Below the pieces are notes generated by a model. The model made no database searches. It had not been told where the DNA came from and saw nothing but the letters and a program-made list of their open reading frames with translations. A program made the translations under genes and the position numbers. A DNA stretch of 64,000 bases, from positions 1,798,001 through 1,862,000 of the forward strand of contig CBDBKU010000003.1 of the NCBI GenBank assembly GCA_965206775.1, in the 5' to 3' direction. This document shows positions 37,448-48,587 of this stretch, piece after piece. Each line of letters starts with the position of its first letter. Position 1 is the first letter of the stretch. The DNA is from VXMF01 sp965206775. GTDB lineage: Bacteria; Acidobacteriota; Terriglobia; Bryobacterales; UBA6623.

Positions 37448-38929
<1,482 letters not shown>

Positions 38930-39090
38930 CTATGTTGCGCAACTTTCCTTCGGAATCGCAAACCTTGGGATTTAAGCCCCCAGATAGATTTGGATAAGCA
39001 TAGACTTCATGCGCCGAATGAGAGTAGATATTGTGTATGAAACAGATTAGAAAGAATCGATAGTACTGGAGGATTCTCCCTTTAAATGTT
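38930..39090. other. AT-rich intergenic segment upstream of glpK
   Basis: This 161-base segment is clearly richer in A and T than its surroundings and is the target into which the IS66 element went. It probably holds the glpK promoter, but I cannot pick one box pair with confidence. The other half of the original gap resumes at 40935. Confidence 0.4.
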
Positions 39091-39098
39091 GATTAAAT
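39091..39098. repeat. Left 8-bp target-site duplication of the IS66-family element
   Basis: GATTAAAT directly abuts the left terminal repeat and is repeated at 40927-40934 after the right end. Eight bases is the normal duplication for IS66 elements. Confidence 0.95.
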
Positions 39099-40926
39099 GT
39101 AACTGCCCAGGTAGGTCCGATGACCTGCGCAAGTACTAGATGAGTGGAGCGTGCGTCGGCCTTGACAAGGTGCAGTCCGGGGCGGACGATCGGGACTCGG
39201 GGCGGCAGCTAGAATTTCAGTCCTGCGAGCAGGACCTCCGGCCCTTGCAAGAGGGCCTCGATGCGGTTGCGGCCTTGCTTCCGCGCGGTCGAGAGCACGC
39301 TGCGCAACGTGGCGAAATCCTGCGCTCCCTGCTCGGACCGGAACCCGCCGGAGATCTTCATGCGCAGCTTCATCATCCGCAGGTCCTGCTCCGCCTGGTT
39401 GTTGGTGAAGGGGACACCGGGATCGCTGACGAAGCGCAGCACGTCTTGCTTGCGGTCCCGCAGCCGCAACGCGAGATTGTGTCCCGGCCGACGCTTCTTG
39501 CGCCCCCGCCGACCTTTCTGCGGCGGTCGCAGCGGCGGCTGCGCCTCGTGATAAGCCAGCGCTTCCCCGACCCACTGGTCGTAGCGGCGCTGAATCTGCT
39601 CCACCAGCGCCCGCGGCAGCGGAACACCCCGCTCGAGAGCCATCCTCACCGCCCGGTTCGCCCGTCTGAGCAACAGCTGCATCCGTCGCGCCCAGTCCTC
39701 CCTGTCGATCTCGACTAGCGCTTGCAGTTCTCGCAAATGATGCGCATTGCACAGGCTGTGCAGCACGTCCCGGACGGTGAAGTACGGCTTCCAGTGATCG
39801 TGCACCAGAATGCCCCGCAGGCCCTCCAGCAGGCTGCCCCGCCGCGGGCTTGTGCGGTAGAACGTCAGCCAGCGCGTGCTGATCACATGCAGCCACTGCG
39901 TCTTCCCCCCGATCCGGAAGCCCGTCTCGTCCAGATGCTTCGCCCCGTCCAGGCTCACGATCATGTCGCGTACGCGCTCGCTGCAGCTCCGCCAGCGCTC
40001 CGCCGCCTTGCGCGTCATCCCCGCCAGTGTCGCGGAGCAAACCGCGACCCCGAACAGGTCCTGGAAGACCTCTGCCAAGCGCTCTTCGGGCAGGAAGTGC
40101 CCGTTTTGCAGGTAGACCGCGACGGCGGCGATCCGCGGGCCGTACTGCACGGGCGCACCCACCCCTTCCGGGAACGCCGCCCGCGTCACACGGCCACAGG
40201 ATCCGCAGCGGCAGGCAAACGCCTGATGCTCGGTCACCACCGGAGGCTGGGGCGCGGGCAGGTCGAACACCTGCCGCCGCAGGGGCTCGCCCTGCGTGTC
40301 GGCCGCCGCCAGCGGCGCCGAGCACGCGTCACAACTCGGCGGCAGGTGGGTCTGGATCCGATCCGGGCTGTCTGTCTGGCGCAAGGTCGAGCCCTTGTGC
40401 CCCCGCTGCCCGCCCGAGCGCTTGCCGGAGCGGCCCCGCTGGCTCTTCGTGCGCTGCTGCGCCGGCGGCTTGGCTGGCCCGTCGCTCGACGGCGGCTTGC
40501 CGCTGTTGCTGCTGTTCAGCCCCACTCGGCGCTCCAGTTCCTCCAGGCGCTGCCGCAAGCCGGCAATCTCCGCCTCCTTGCGCTCGAGGGTGGCCCGCAG
40601 CTGCTCGTTCTCGGCTTGCAAGTCCTCCAGGCGCACGTCCCCGCCCGCCTGTCGCCGCTCTGCCTCGGACTGTCCCGGCATGCTCTCGCCAGCGCCTGTG
40701 CGCTTGCAACATTCTTATATATACATGTTTTGTCTGTCTGTGTAAACTGCGTGCCGACACGATCGGTCTGCCCACAATCATGCTCGCCGCCGGACTCTTC
40801 CACTATCGCTTGCCAATCGCCGCCATCCCCGGCCCCTGTCCGCCTGTTCTGTTCCGCTACCTATGCCCCACTGCCCGCCGCCCTCGTCGTCGCAACTCAA
40901 CCGAAGCCGTGTACCTGGGCAGTTAC
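39099..40926 (-). mobile_element. IS66-family insertion sequence, complete
   Basis: A 1828-bp insertion sequence. The ends are perfect 15-bp inverted repeats, GTAACTGCCCAGGTA at 39099-39113 and its complement at 40912-40926, beginning with the GTAA typical of IS66. They are flanked by the 8-bp duplication GATTAAAT. The only large gene is the TnpC-type transposase on the minus strand; the accessory tnpA and tnpB of classical IS66 are missing, as in the ISBst12 group. The intact ends, open frame and perfect duplication indicate a recent insertion. Confidence 0.96.
39209..40681 (-). CDS. IS66-family transposase (TnpC type)
   Basis: A 490-residue transposase. It has an N-terminal coiled coil (LEDLQAENEQLRATLERK... 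and LRQRLEELERRVG, about residues 18-52), then the linker LNSSNSGKPPSSDG typical of IS66 proteins, and a zinc-binding domain with CDAC and CRCGSCG (about residues 117-160). The DDE domain follows, with SLDGAKHLDETGFRIGGK, GILVHDHWKPYF and the terminal NNQAEQDLRMMKLRMKISGGFRS block carrying the conserved acidic residue. Full length, no frameshift. Upstream of the start is an AT-rich promoter-like stretch within the element. Confidence 0.95.
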   Translation of the reverse strand: MPGQSEAERRQAGGDVRLEDLQAENEQLRATLERKEAEIAGLRQRLEELERRVGLNSSNSGKPPSSDGPAKPPAQQRTKSQRGRSGKRSGGQRGHKGSTLRQTDSPDRIQTHLPPSCDACSAPLAAADTQGEPLRRQVFDLPAPQPPVVTEHQAFACRCGSCGRVTRAAFPEGVGAPVQYGPRIAAVAVYLQNGHFLPEERLAEVFQDLFGVAVCSATLAGMTRKAAERWRSCSERVRDMIVSLDGAKHLDETGFRIGGKTQWLHVISTRWLTFYRTSPRRGSLLEGLRGILVHDHWKPYFTVRDVLHSLCNAHHLRELQALVEIDREDWARRMQLLLRRANRAVRMALERGVPLPRALVEQIQRRYDQWVGEALAYHEAQPPLRPPQKGRRGRKKRRPGHNLALRLRDRKQDVLRFVSDPGVPFTNNQAEQDLRMMKLRMKISGGFRSEQGAQDFATLRSVLSTARKQGRNRIEALLQGPEVLLAGLKF

Positions 40927-40934
40927 GATTAAAT
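40927..40934. repeat. Right 8-bp target-site duplication of the IS66-family element
   Basis: GATTAAAT, identical to 39091-39098, immediately follows the right terminal repeat. Confidence 0.95.
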
Positions 40935-41162
40935 AGTGCCTTCTGCTTTGATAAGAAATCAGGCCGATTCGCCGGGGTAGGAAATCTCCACCTGCTCAGG
41001 ATCACCGGACCGGCGCTTGAGACATCGAAGCTAGGTCAAGCGCCCCAGCCGTCGGTGCCAGGAGTTGCGTGATGGAACGGGCTACCAATGTCGAGAAACT
41101 TGGCAATCGCAGTTTTCTCGTGTCCCTTGACTTTCCGGCGAAGGCGTTCCAATATTAGGCCA

Positions 41163-41528
41163 GTGCGGGGAAACGTAGCGCCAGCAGTACTCCTAGCCGG
41201 GCTCCTAGCCGGGTCAGGGATCTGCCTGTGCCTTGGGGCCCTCCCCGACCAGCGGACGTCGAATGCCCACGATTGCGGCACGGAGCCGGCGGTTCCGGCC
41301 GGCGAGACGGACGAGCCTTGCGGGTCCAGCTGCACGGCTGCCGACGCAGTGCAAGTGCGCGCAGAGATGCAGCCCGCCGTTGCATTCGTGCGAGGGACTG
41401 ACGTCGCACCATCGACGGCGATGGTCGAGCCGCTCAGGGAGTCGACCGGATTCCCGCTCGGTCCTGCGTTACCCGAACCCGGGCCGTCCAACCCTCCGTT
41501 CATCCTGCATTCGGTCCTGCTCTTATAG
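41163..41528 (+). CDS. Small exported Cys-containing protein at the head of the metal-efflux cluster
   Basis: A short exported protein (about 121 residues from GTG 41163; an ATG at 41088 would give 146). The signal peptide is VAPAVLLAGLLAGSGICLCLG. The mature part carries scattered cysteines (HDCGTEP, EPCGSSCTAAD), consistent with metal binding, followed by a hydrophobic, proline-rich tail ending in PFILHSVLLL. It lies 179 bases upstream of the TolC-like gene, and small His/Cys-bearing proteins often begin such clusters. A periplasmic copper or other metal-binding role is inferred from context only. I do not recognise the family. Confidence 0.55.
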   Translation: MRGNVAPAVLLAGLLAGSGICLCLGALPDQRTSNAHDCGTEPAVPAGETDEPCGSSCTAADAVQVRAEMQPAVAFVRGTDVAPSTAMVEPLRESTGFPLGPALPEPGPSNPPFILHSVLLL

Positions 41529-41707
41529 GATCCCCATTCCTTCGGTGACCGGGGAGGGCATCCAGCCCGCCCTGAGTCTTGGTGCCGCGCGCCTTCTTTG
41601 AGTTCCCCGACTCTCTGGCGGACCAGTGGTTCCAAGACAGCCCCCGGCCCGCGATCGGCCAGACTCGCCGACCAACGGCCAGCTTAGCCCGTTAGGAGGA
41701 ATCGGGA

Positions 41708-42994
41708 ATGTCGACTCATCTAGTCGCCGGCCTGCTCTTGGCTGCTGTGACTCCAGTGCAGGCTTACGCCAACCATGGCGACGACCGCCTCGAAGCATTG
41801 ATCGAGGAAGCGCTTCAAAACAACCCGGGGGTTCTGCAAGCCTTCGCCGGCTACCAGGCCGCGCTTCACCGCGTGCCGCAGGCAACTGGGTTGCCTGATC
41901 CCGCCGTTTCAGTTACCCAATTCGCCCGCACCATCGAAACAAGGGTCGGCTCCCAGCAAAGGGTGCTCGCCCTGTCCCAGAGCATTCCCGGCCTGGGGAA
42001 GCGGGCTGCCAAGGGCCAGCTCGCATCCAAGGCGGCCGCTTTGAGTGACGAGTTGTATCAAGCTGCCCGAGCCGAGATCGTCCTTCGGGTGAAGCATGCG
42101 TACTACGACCTTGGCTTCGTGGACCGGGCCGTCGCTGCGAGCCGAGAAGACGAGTCCCTGCTCGAGCATTTCGAGGAAATCGCGCGAGGCCGTTACGCCC
42201 AGGGCTTCGGACTGCAGGGCGATGTCCTGAGGCTCCAAGCGCAGATCACGCAGGCCATCTACAGGCGCCAGCAGCTGCTCGGCCAGCGGATCGACTTGGA
42301 AGCGTCGCTCAACACCCTGCGCGACGTTCCGGCCGACACCCCGGTTGCCGAGGTGCGCTTGCCGGACCTTCCGAGCCTCGAGTTGGAGGGAGAGACGCTG
42401 GCGGGCATCGCGCGACGCGCGAGACCCGAGCTCAAGGCCGCGCTCCTGCGGATCGAGGAGCGAGAAAAGCGGGTTCATCTCGCGAGAATCCAGCACCGTC
42501 CTGATTTCACGGTTGGTCTGACTTGGGGCAACATCCGCGCTCGGGGGGCCGATCTTGCCGGCATCCCGGTTCCCGGCGATGGCAAGGACTCGTATGGGAT
42601 CTCGGTCGGCCTCACATTGCCGCTCTTCCGCGGCAAGTACGACGCCGGTGTAAGGGAGGCGACGGAACTGTTCGCGGCCGCTCGATTCGCTTACCGGGAG
42701 TCCGCGAGCGCAATGGAGTCCGAAGTCCGCTCGATCTCTTTCCGGATCGAGACGATCGAGAGGCAACTCAATCTCTTTGAAAGCGCGCTGATTCCACAGG
42801 CCGAGCAAGCACTGCGCTCGACGGAAGCAGCCTACTCGAACGGAACCGCGGAAGTGACGAGCTTGCTAGACATCCAGCGCATGCTTCTGGACGTACAACT
42901 TGGCTTGGCTCGACTCCAAGCCGACTATCTCAAGGCTGTCGCGGACCTGGAGCGAGCGATCGGCGCGGTCGTGCCGGAGGGGGCGCCATCATGA
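41708..42994 (+). CDS. TolC-family outer membrane efflux protein (CusC/CzcC type)
   Basis: A 428-residue outer-membrane factor. After a short signal peptide (about residues 1-22) come the two paired helical regions of the TolC fold: ALIEEALQNNPGVLQAFAGYQAALHRV (about residues 29-55) and LRSTEAAYSNGTAEVTSLLDIQRML near the end. LALSQSIPGLGKRAAKGQLA is typical of metal-efflux members. The protein forms the trimeric outer channel that the inner-membrane pump and the adaptor feed. TAGGAGGAATCGGG precedes the ATG. The stop overlaps the adaptor gene (ATGA). Confidence 0.9.
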   Translation: MSTHLVAGLLLAAVTPVQAYANHGDDRLEALIEEALQNNPGVLQAFAGYQAALHRVPQATGLPDPAVSVTQFARTIETRVGSQQRVLALSQSIPGLGKRAAKGQLASKAAALSDELYQAARAEIVLRVKHAYYDLGFVDRAVAASREDESLLEHFEEIARGRYAQGFGLQGDVLRLQAQITQAIYRRQQLLGQRIDLEASLNTLRDVPADTPVAEVRLPDLPSLELEGETLAGIARRARPELKAALLRIEEREKRVHLARIQHRPDFTVGLTWGNIRARGADLAGIPVPGDGKDSYGISVGLTLPLFRGKYDAGVREATELFAAARFAYRESASAMESEVRSISFRIETIERQLNLFESALIPQAEQALRSTEAAYSNGTAEVTSLLDIQRMLLDVQLGLARLQADYLKAVADLERAIGAVVPEGAPS

Positions 42995-44301
42995 CGAAAT
43001 CGAGACTCGCCGTCGCCATCGCAGCAGGCGCCGCAGTCGCCGCCGGGGGGATCGCGATTTGGCACTCGGGCTGGCTGGGCGCAGGGGCCGATCTGCAGGA
43101 ACCTACGACCGCTGATCTCGCAGACGCCAAGCGTTATGCCTGCAGCATGCATCCACAAGTCGTGCAAATTGGCCCGGGACGGTGTCCGATCTGCGCAATG
43201 GAGCTCACGCCAATCGAGAGCAGCCCCGAACCCCGAGACGGGGTTGACCACGCCGGTGTCCGCGTGAGCCAGAACTTCGTGCAGAACTTTGCCGTGCGAA
43301 CGGTGGAAGTCGAGCGAACCGACCTACCGTCGAGGATTCGCACGATCGGCTACCTGGACCAAGACGAGGGGAAGCTGGTCTCGGTCAACACGAAGTTCAG
43401 TGGCTGGATCGAGAGGGCTCGTGTCAACACGGTGGGGGAGCGGGTATCCGCGGGCGACGTCTTGTTCGAGATCTACAGCCCGGAACTTGTCACAGCGCAG
43501 GAGGAATACCAGGCGGCCATCGAATTCGTCAGCCGGCTGCGGGCAGGGGGAGCCTATCCCGGCGCCATCCGTCGCGCCGAGTCCCTCCTAGAGGCAGCTG
43601 CCGACCGGCTGCGTCACTGGGATCTGACGAGTGAGCAGATCGAGCGTCTAGGGGCCGCCGAGAAGCCACGCCGAACCTTGGAGGTCTATTCCCCTGCGGC
43701 GGGCTATATCGTCGAGAAGGTTGGGGACTCCCTTGAGGGGATGAGGGCCATTCCAGGGGAGACCATCCTCAAGATTGCCGACCACTCGACATTGTGGGCG
43801 AAAGTCGAGTTCTACGAGCACTACCTACGAGACCTTCGCGTCGGCCTGCCCGCCGAAATCACCCTTGACGCGTTTCCCGGGCGCAGATGGAACGGCGAGG
43901 TGCTCTTCTTTGAACCGGCCATGAATCCGCAGTCCCAAACGTTGACCGGCTACGTCGAGGTCGAGAACTCGGACGGAAGCCTTCGTCCCAAGATGTACGC
44001 AACGGTCGAGATTCGGTTGCCAGGTGCCCGGGACGCTCTGGTCATCCCCTCTCAGTCGGTCCTGCGTTCCGGCGGCCGGCGCAACATCGTGATCGTCGAC
44101 GAAGGGGACCGGCTTTTCGTCCCGCGCGAGGTCGATCTCGGAATCGAGAGTGACGGGAAGCTGCAGGTAGTCCGGGGACTCGCTGCGGGAGAGCGAGTCG
44201 TGACATCTTCCCAGTTCCTGCTTGACTCCGAAAGCAACCTCCAGGCGGCAGTCGACAGGCTCGTTGGCAACGTCGACCACGGGAACCAGCATGGGCATTA
44301 G
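42991..44301 (+). CDS. RND efflux periplasmic adaptor with heavy-metal-binding domain (CusB-like)
   Basis: A 436-residue membrane-fusion protein joining pump and outer channel. A signal anchor (about residues 5-28) is followed by a heavy-metal-binding domain, YACSMHPQVVQIGPGRCPICAMEL (about residues 49-72), a C-x-M-H-P ... C-P-x-C-x-M layout known for copper and silver adaptors. Then the barrel-sandwich and hairpin domains (VSAGDVLFEIYSPELVTAQEEY) and the beta-barrel (TILKIADHSTLWAKVEFYEHYL). The C-terminus is GNQHGH, also His-bearing. The metal-binding motif argues for Cu(I)/Ag(I) export rather than zinc or cobalt. Confidence 0.92.
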   Translation: MTKSRLAVAIAAGAAVAAGGIAIWHSGWLGAGADLQEPTTADLADAKRYACSMHPQVVQIGPGRCPICAMELTPIESSPEPRDGVDHAGVRVSQNFVQNFAVRTVEVERTDLPSRIRTIGYLDQDEGKLVSVNTKFSGWIERARVNTVGERVSAGDVLFEIYSPELVTAQEEYQAAIEFVSRLRAGGAYPGAIRRAESLLEAAADRLRHWDLTSEQIERLGAAEKPRRTLEVYSPAAGYIVEKVGDSLEGMRAIPGETILKIADHSTLWAKVEFYEHYLRDLRVGLPAEITLDAFPGRRWNGEVLFFEPAMNPQSQTLTGYVEVENSDGSLRPKMYATVEIRLPGARDALVIPSQSVLRSGGRRNIVIVDEGDRLFVPREVDLGIESDGKLQVVRGLAAGERVVTSSQFLLDSESNLQAAVDRLVGNVDHGNQHGH

Positions 44302-44319
44302 GAAGGCTGGTCTCTGAGA

Positions 44320-47300
44320 ATGCTGAGCAGAATCGTCGATTGGTCGCTTCAGAACAAGCTCCTGGTGATGATCGCCTCATTGGTGCTCGCTGTCGCGGGA
44401 GCCTATTCGATCCTCTCCATGCCGCTCGACGCCCTGCCCGACATGTCGGACGTCCAGGTTGTCGTCTACACGAAGCACCCGGGCCAGTCGCCGCGGATTG
44501 TTGAGGACCAGATCACCTATGCGCTGACGACGCAGATGCTCTCCGTGCCATACGCGGAGGTCGTGCGCGGTTATTCGTTCTTCGGCTTCTCGCTGGTCTA
44601 CATTCTGTTCGAGGACGGTACTGACCTGTACTGGGCCCGGGCACGAGTGTTGGAAACGCTCGGCCAGGTGGCGACGCAACTCCCCGAGGGCGTCTCGCCG
44701 ACTCTCGGCCCGGACGCTACGGGCGTTGGCTGGGCCTACATGTACGCCTTGAAGTCGGACCGGCACGACTTGAGCGAGCTGCGGTCGCTGCAGGACTGGT
44801 TCTTGCGGTTCGAGCTGACGGGCATACCGGGTGTTGCCGAAGTCGCTGCGGTTGGCGGCTACGTCCGGCAATACCAGATTTCGATCGACCCGGTGAAGCT
44901 GAGGGCGTACGGGATCCCGCTCTCGCGCATCAAGGATGCCGTGCAGCGAAGCAACCGCGATGTGGGCGGTCGCTTGATCGAACTAGCCGAAAAGGAGTTC
45001 ATGATCCGCGGGAAGGGATACATCGAGTCGATTGATGATATCCGGAAGATCTCGCTCGGCACGGACAGGAACGGCACGTCCGTGCAGCTGCGCGACATCG
45101 CGCGAATCGAGGTGGGACCCGAGATCCGCAGAGGGCTGGCGGAATGGGACGGGCAAGGGGAGACCGTCGCAGGCATCGTCATCGTTCGACATGGGGCGGA
45201 TACAAGGGAAGTCGTGCAACGCGTCAAGGCTCGGCTGGAGGAATTGAAGCCCCAGCTTCCGGAGGGCGTCTCGCTAGAGGTCGCTTACGACAGGTCTTCG
45301 CTCATCGACCGGGTGATTGAGAGCCTGCAGTCGACCTTGACCCAGCAGTTCGTCATCGTTGGCGTCGTTTGCCTGCTCTTCCTGTTCCACGTGGTGAGCG
45401 GGATTGTCGCAGTCGTCACCATCGTCGTGGGCGTCCTGGTCGCGGGCATCGCGGCCGGTCTGCTCGGCGTCCACCTCGACATCATGTCGCTTGGCGGCGT
45501 CGCCGTTGCCGTCGGGACGATGGTCGACGCCGGGATCGTAATGGTGGAAAACGCCCACCAGCACATGGCCAGGGATAGCGGGCGCAAGCCGCGCTGGGAG
45601 ATCGTCAGTGATTCGTGCAAGGAGGTTGCTCCAACGCTCTTCTTCTCGCTGCTGATCATCACGTTCTCGTTCCTGCCTGTATTCGCCTTGCAGGAGCAGG
45701 AGGGCCGGTTGTTCCGTCCGCTCGCTTGGACCAAGACGCTGGCGATGGCGAGCGCCGCCCTGCTGTCAATCACGCTCGTGCCAGTTCTCGTTAGCTTTGC
45801 CTCCGGCAGTTCCGGCGCCTCGAACACCCGCAATCCAGTGCGGAGGCTGCTGGTTTGGGCGTATCGACCCTTGCTGGGTGCGGCCATGCGCTACCGCGTG
45901 GCGACTCTTCTGGTCGCGATGGCGGTGCTGGCCGGCTCTGTCGGAGCCTATCGGCGTCTGGGCTCGGAATTCATGCCGCCGCTTTGGGAGGGAGACCTGC
46001 TGTACATGCCGACCACATTTCCTGGCATCTCAATCGCCAAGGCTCGTGAGTTGGTGCAGCAAACGAACAGGATGATCATGACCTTTCCCGAAGTCGAGCA
46101 CGTGCTCGGAAAGGCCGGCCGGGCCGACACCGCTACCGACCCGGCGCCGCTGTCAATGATCGAATCAACGATAAGGCTCAAGCCTCGTGATCAGTGGCGT
46201 CCCGGAATGACCCCAGAAAAGCTCGTAGATGAGCTGCAGGACGCAGTGCGCGTGCCAGGTCTCACGAATGTGTGGACGATGCCGATCAAGACCAGGCTGG
46301 ACATGCTGGCCACCGGCATCAAGACGCCGGTCGGGATCAAGGTCGCGGGCCCGGATCTCGAGGTCCTCGAGGGCATCGGCAAGGAGATCGAGCGTGTCGT
46401 TCGCAGGGTGCCGGGAACACTCAGCGCCTATGCGGAGCGCGTGATGGGCGGCAACTACCTGGATATCAAGATCGATCGCGACACGATCGCCCGCCACGGG
46501 CTCGTCATCGACCACGTCCAGGAGGCGATCCACACGGCGCTCGGAGGCGTTCAAGTGGGCACAACGGTCGAAGGCCTCCAGCGATTCCCGGTCAATCTCC
46601 GTTACAGCCGGGACTTGCGCGCCGACATGCCGGCGCTCCGCGACGTGCTGGTGACGACGCCGATGGGCCACCATCTGCCGCTCTCGCAGCTGGCCGATCT
46701 CGAGTACGCCTCCGGCCCGGCCGCGATTAAGAGCGAGAACGCCAGGCCTAGCGCGTGGGTCTATGTGGACGTAGAATCCGGTATCGACCTAGCCAGCTAC
46801 GTGGCCGCGGCCCGCGACGCGGTCGAGAGCGGCGTCCGGCTACCGCCTGGCTATTCCCTTGCCTGGAGCGGGCAGTTCGAGTCGATCCAGCGCGTCCAGG
46901 ACCGATTGCAACTCCTCGTCCCGCTCACACTCGTGATCGTATTCTCGGTGCTGCTCATCAGCACGGGATCCGCCTTGACGGCACTCTTCGTGCTGGCCGG
47001 AGTTCCGCTTGCCCTGAGCGGTGCCTTTCTCTCGCTGGTCCTCCTTGACTACAACCTCAGCATTGCCGTCTGGATCGGTCTCATCGCACTGGCAGGGCTC
47101 TACGCGGAGACGGCCATCGTGTTCTGGCGCTATCTCGACATTTCCCTAGAGGATTGCAAGCGCCAGGGGATTCTGGGGCGCCCGGACGCCTTGGTCCAGG
47201 TCATCCAGGAAGCTGCGGTCGCCCGGGTCAGACCGATCGCGATGACAGTCAGCACCGACATGCTCGGCCTGATGCCCGTCATGTGGAGCACGGGTGCCGG

Positions 47301-47469
47301 TGCAGACGTCATGAAGAGAATTGCGGCACCGCTCTTCGGGGGCGTCGCCACCTCGGCGTTTGTCGTGCTGGTGATTTTCCCCGTCCTCTACTACTACCGG
47401 CATGTCCGGTCCTTGACCGGTCCTGACGAACAGGCTGGGCTGCCAGCCCCGAAGGAGATCACGACGTGA
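44320..47469 (+). CDS. cusA: RND heavy-metal efflux pump, CusA/CzcA family
   Basis: A 1049-residue inner-membrane proton/metal antiporter. Twelve transmembrane segments are arranged as 1+5 and 1+5, with two large periplasmic loops. The N-terminus SLQNKLLVMIASLVLAVAGAYSILSMPLDALPDMSDVQV is the family pattern, and GVAVAVGTMVDAGIVMVENA (about residues 393-412) is TM4 with the proton-relay Asp. Methionines that could relay Cu(I) are present in the porter loops (for example VWTMPIKTRLDMLATGIKTPVGIKV). Length is normal. It follows the adaptor after 18 bases and overlaps the next gene (GTGA). Confidence 0.94.
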   Translation: MLSRIVDWSLQNKLLVMIASLVLAVAGAYSILSMPLDALPDMSDVQVVVYTKHPGQSPRIVEDQITYALTTQMLSVPYAEVVRGYSFFGFSLVYILFEDGTDLYWARARVLETLGQVATQLPEGVSPTLGPDATGVGWAYMYALKSDRHDLSELRSLQDWFLRFELTGIPGVAEVAAVGGYVRQYQISIDPVKLRAYGIPLSRIKDAVQRSNRDVGGRLIELAEKEFMIRGKGYIESIDDIRKISLGTDRNGTSVQLRDIARIEVGPEIRRGLAEWDGQGETVAGIVIVRHGADTREVVQRVKARLEELKPQLPEGVSLEVAYDRSSLIDRVIESLQSTLTQQFVIVGVVCLLFLFHVVSGIVAVVTIVVGVLVAGIAAGLLGVHLDIMSLGGVAVAVGTMVDAGIVMVENAHQHMARDSGRKPRWEIVSDSCKEVAPTLFFSLLIITFSFLPVFALQEQEGRLFRPLAWTKTLAMASAALLSITLVPVLVSFASGSSGASNTRNPVRRLLVWAYRPLLGAAMRYRVATLLVAMAVLAGSVGAYRRLGSEFMPPLWEGDLLYMPTTFPGISIAKARELVQQTNRMIMTFPEVEHVLGKAGRADTATDPAPLSMIESTIRLKPRDQWRPGMTPEKLVDELQDAVRVPGLTNVWTMPIKTRLDMLATGIKTPVGIKVAGPDLEVLEGIGKEIERVVRRVPGTLSAYAERVMGGNYLDIKIDRDTIARHGLVIDHVQEAIHTALGGVQVGTTVEGLQRFPVNLRYSRDLRADMPALRDVLVTTPMGHHLPLSQLADLEYASGPAAIKSENARPSAWVYVDVESGIDLASYVAAARDAVESGVRLPPGYSLAWSGQFESIQRVQDRLQLLVPLTLVIVFSVLLISTGSALTALFVLAGVPLALSGAFLSLVLLDYNLSIAVWIGLIALAGLYAETAIVFWRYLDISLEDCKRQGILGRPDALVQVIQEAAVARVRPIAMTVSTDMLGLMPVMWSTGAGADVMKRIAAPLFGGVATSAFVVLVIFPVLYYYRHVRSLTGPDEQAGLPAPKEITT

Positions 47470-48152
47470 CGATGCTCATTCCTTTACTCATGGCCTTGCC
47501 GCTTGCGGCAGCCGATATCTCGTTCCAAGCCCAGTGGAAGAAGCCAGTGCTGCCTGATGCCGGCGGCGTTCTGCAAATCGGCGAGGAAGGAATCGCATTC
47601 CATCCGAGCAAGGAGAGCAAGCAGGCGCTGACCTGGAGGTTCGAGGACGTGCAGCACTTCGACCGCGTGAGCCCGGCTGAGATAGCTATCCAAACCTATG
47701 ACGATTCAGTCTTGCGCCTGGGCCGGGACCGCTGGTACCGGTTTGTCCTGGTCGACGGAACGTTTTCGGACGAGCTCCACGCGCGAGTCGTCGCCCGGAT
47801 CGGCAAGCCCGCGACGGACCGGGTTGCGCGTGAACCCGCCGACGCCGAGATGGCGATCCCAGCCAAGCATGTCAGGCTGCTCCGCGGATCCCAAGGAACG
47901 ATCTACTTCACGCCCGGGTGGATTGTGTACTCGACCGAGGCGCGGGGCGAGTCGCGCGCATGGCGACTGGACCGCGACGTAGAAGCTATTTGGTCGTCTG
48001 ATCCCTACCGCTTCGAGGTGCATGTCCTAGGCGGGAGCGAAGCATTCGTCCGCCGTACGGAGGTTTATCGATTCTCGCTGAAGCGCCCGCTGGACTCCGA
48101 CTACTACACTGGGCTGAAAATGAAGCTCTACGCCCTGAGAAGCACCCGCTAA
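47466..48152 (+). CDS. Exported protein of unknown function, last gene of the metal-efflux operon
   Basis: A 228-residue protein with a short signal peptide (about residues 1-17, MTMLIPLLMALPLAAAD). The rest looks beta-rich, with aromatic residues spaced as in PH-like or lipocalin-like folds (ALTWRFEDVQHFDRVSP; LRLGRDRWYRFVLVDG; YFTPGWIVYSTEARGESRAWRLDRDVEAI). Two similar halves suggest an internal duplication. It starts with a GTG overlapping the cusA stop (GTGA), so it is translationally coupled and probably belongs to the efflux system. I do not recognise the family. Confidence 0.7.
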   Translation: MTMLIPLLMALPLAAADISFQAQWKKPVLPDAGGVLQIGEEGIAFHPSKESKQALTWRFEDVQHFDRVSPAEIAIQTYDDSVLRLGRDRWYRFVLVDGTFSDELHARVVARIGKPATDRVAREPADAEMAIPAKHVRLLRGSQGTIYFTPGWIVYSTEARGESRAWRLDRDVEAIWSSDPYRFEVHVLGGSEAFVRRTEVYRFSLKRPLDSDYYTGLKMKLYALRSTR

Positions 48153-48587
48153 TGCTCTGGGCCGTAAGTGCTTAAGCAGTAGACAGGGCTTGCGCGACGG
48201 TCTTCCTGAGAGGTGACATGAGTACTCCGAATCACCGAACGCGAGAGATTCCAGCGGTTTCGGAGGACGAAGCGGACTTGGGGCCAGGGAACCGCGTGAC
48301 GGGTGACCGTAGTGCCTACTCGTTAGTCACGGTATCCCTGAATCCACGCATCCTCACATGATCGGCTTCCGCAATCGTCCTATTTGTCGTTCTACCAGGT
48401 TGACGGGACCACGAAGGAGAGATTAAGGAGGTTGCGTCGAGTCATGGCGTGTTCATCGAGAAGAATGCTAGAGGAGAAATCAAGATAGAGAACCGTTATA
48501 GTCTGCGGTTCAGGTGCCCATGAAACTTATGGAACTTCTCGAACTCCAGCGACTCGTCGGGCTTGAGGTTGTCTAGGATATCGTTTC
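48153..48587. other. Intergenic region after the metal-efflux operon
   Basis: A 435-base segment, AT-richer than its surroundings, between the convergent efflux operon and the interrupted nuclease gene. No open frame with a credible start, no tRNA and no clear terminator is visible. Confidence 0.45.

Noticed and set aside
40027..40932. Long + strand frames opposite the IS66 transposase
   Set aside because: Shadow frames of a GC-rich gene; the minus-strand product is a clear full-length IS66 transposase.
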